This document shows positions 63,505-64,000 of a stretch of 64,000 nt of DNA, piece after piece. The number at the start of each line of letters is the position of its first letter. Within the stretch, counting starts at the first letter, position 1. The notes below the pieces were generated by a model. It ran no database searches and was not told the origin of the DNA. It was given only the letters and a program-made list of their open reading frames with translations. The stretch covers positions 10,614 through 74,613 of the forward strand of contig CAJUCT010000021.1 of NCBI GenBank assembly GCA_910585015.1, read 5' to 3'. The position numbers and the translations under genes are program-made. This stretch comes from an uncultured Acetatifactor sp. Lineage in GTDB: Bacteria > Bacillota > Clostridia > Lachnospirales > Lachnospiraceae.

Positions 63505-63582
63505 ATGTGTAATTTATCACTGGCCATTGAAGAAAGAGGTTTTGAAAAGGGCGTAGAAAAAGTGCAGAGAAAGAGAAACTAG
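63505..63582 (+). pseudogene. Short N-terminal remnant (MCNLS-type)
   Basis: 26-codon frame MCNLSLAIEERGFEKGVEKV and five more residues, after GGGAGGATAC. It resembles the C-terminal or linker peptides found at the ends of Rpn-type transposase-like proteins in Lachnospiraceae, but is cut off by a stop that lies in the palindrome described next. Confidence 0.35.
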
Positions 63583-63632
63583 TGTTAAGTACCGTTGAAA
63601 TTTAGCCAAATATCAACGGTACTTAACACTAG
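63579..63632. repeat. Perfect 20-bp inverted repeat
   Basis: CTAGTGTTAAGTACCGTTGA (63579-63598) and its exact complement (63613-63632) around a 14-nt loop. No T-tract follows, so it is not a standard terminator; a mobile-element end or protein-binding site is possible. Confidence 0.7.
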
Positions 63633-63834
63633 GACTTAGTATGTTCATACGAACTATATCTTATTCCTTATAAAATATATCAAGTTATCAATACATGAGT
63701 ACATATTGACGCATTCACGGGTTTAGCTATTATATTATACGGAATGATTATTCATGCGCATTAATACAGTTAATAGCATCTGATTCTACAGAATTGACTA
63801 ATATTTGATTCTGCTTTTAATGCATTATTGTTAA

Positions 63835-63864
63835 TTGAACCGAGCGTGAATAATCTTTTACAAT
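63835..63864 (+). promoter_or_regulatory. Promoter of the last, partial gene
   Basis: TTGAAC (63835-63840), 18-bp spacer, TACAAT (63859-63864), with GGAGG about 12 bases upstream of the ATG at 63891. The stretch 63633-63834 is AT-rich and shows nothing else. Confidence 0.5.
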
Positions 63865-63890
63865 ATTAATCATTATGGAGGTCACAATTT

Positions 63891-64000
63891 ATGAAGAAAC
63901 TAAAAGCTGTTTTTAGCAGCTCCCTTTTGGCATTATTGTTGCTTTTATTTACTGTGAAACCTAACCTTTGTTTTAGCTAAAAAAGCGCAGACTACCCCTA
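63891..64000 (+). pseudogene. Start of a secreted-protein gene with early frameshift (partial)
   Basis: ATG at 63891 starts a signal peptide MKKLKAVFSSSLLALLLLLF, but the frame stops at 63978-63980. In the +1 frame the text goes on as FVLAKKAQTTP, a normal VLA signal-peptidase site, so one extra base around 63945-63950 breaks the gene. It continues past the window edge. Confidence 0.5.

Overview
The window looks like chromosome from a Gram-positive gut-type Clostridia, most likely Lachnospiraceae. Pointers are strong AGGAGG-type ribosome binding sites, a perfect CIRCE operator in front of htpG, SbcCD, a MoxR/DUF58/transglutaminase cluster, DacF-like and YitT-like proteins, a tetracycline-protection-like GTPase fused to a NYN nuclease, and several members of the AAA-ATPase_like/PD-(D/E)XK family. 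The core (about 1-53.5 kb) is GC-rich and ordinary in gene density. The last 10 kb and the block at 15.8-17.5 kb are AT-rich and look acquired or decaying. No rRNA, tRNA or CRISPR array was seen.

Layout. 0-4.3 kb: an OmpA/MotB-like protein, an LUD-domain protein, and a glycolipid-type glycosyltransferase followed by a flippase-like membrane protein. 4.5-7.4 kb: EF-G/TetM-like GTPase with a C-terminal NYN (Rae1/YacP-like) nuclease. 7.4-11.8 kb: a sugar or cyclitol catabolic locus (AraC regulator, two Gfo/Idh/MocA oxidoreductases, a TIM-barrel isomerase). 11.9-15.7 kb: a 5'-damaged epoxyqueuosine-reductase-like gene, a beta-CASP nuclease, then thyA-folA. 15.9-17.7 kb: an AT-rich ABC exporter and a gutted methyltransferase. 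17.8-24 kb: ilvE, sbcDC and a PrsA-like lipoprotein foldase. 24-30.8 kb: CIRCE-controlled htpG and a BmrCD-like heterodimeric exporter. 30.8-36.7 kb: OGG-type glycosylase, membrane MerR regulator, SUKH-LRR protein, endonuclease III, BlaI-type repressor, DegV protein. 36.8-40.7 kb: uxuA-uxuB with a divergent AraC regulator. 40.9-42.5 kb: Hpt protein and a REC-HD-GYP response regulator. 42.6-49.8 kb: MoxR-DUF58-transglutaminase, D,D-carboxypeptidase and YitT protein. 49.9-54 kb: a Cys-rich protein, then a probably metal-regulated HMA/ABC exporter/DUF454 cluster whose exporter genes are badly damaged. 54-64 kb: an accessory graveyard with a GtrII remnant, three full-length AAA/PD-(D/E)XK paralogues, an orphan fourth upstream flank, a PAPS-reductase-like remnant, a tail-less ssb and several palindromic elements.

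The most distinctive observations are: (1) a 75-76 bp two-hairpin repeat at the start regions of two genes, with compensatory stem changes between copies; one copy adds 25 codons in frame to an oxidoreductase. (2) The translational GTPase/A-site-nuclease-like fusion. (3) The AAA/PD-(D/E)XK cluster, whose repeated flank has replaced the 3' end of ssb. (4) Several frameshifts at or next to homopolymers, concentrated after 51 kb, which could be real decay or sequencing error.
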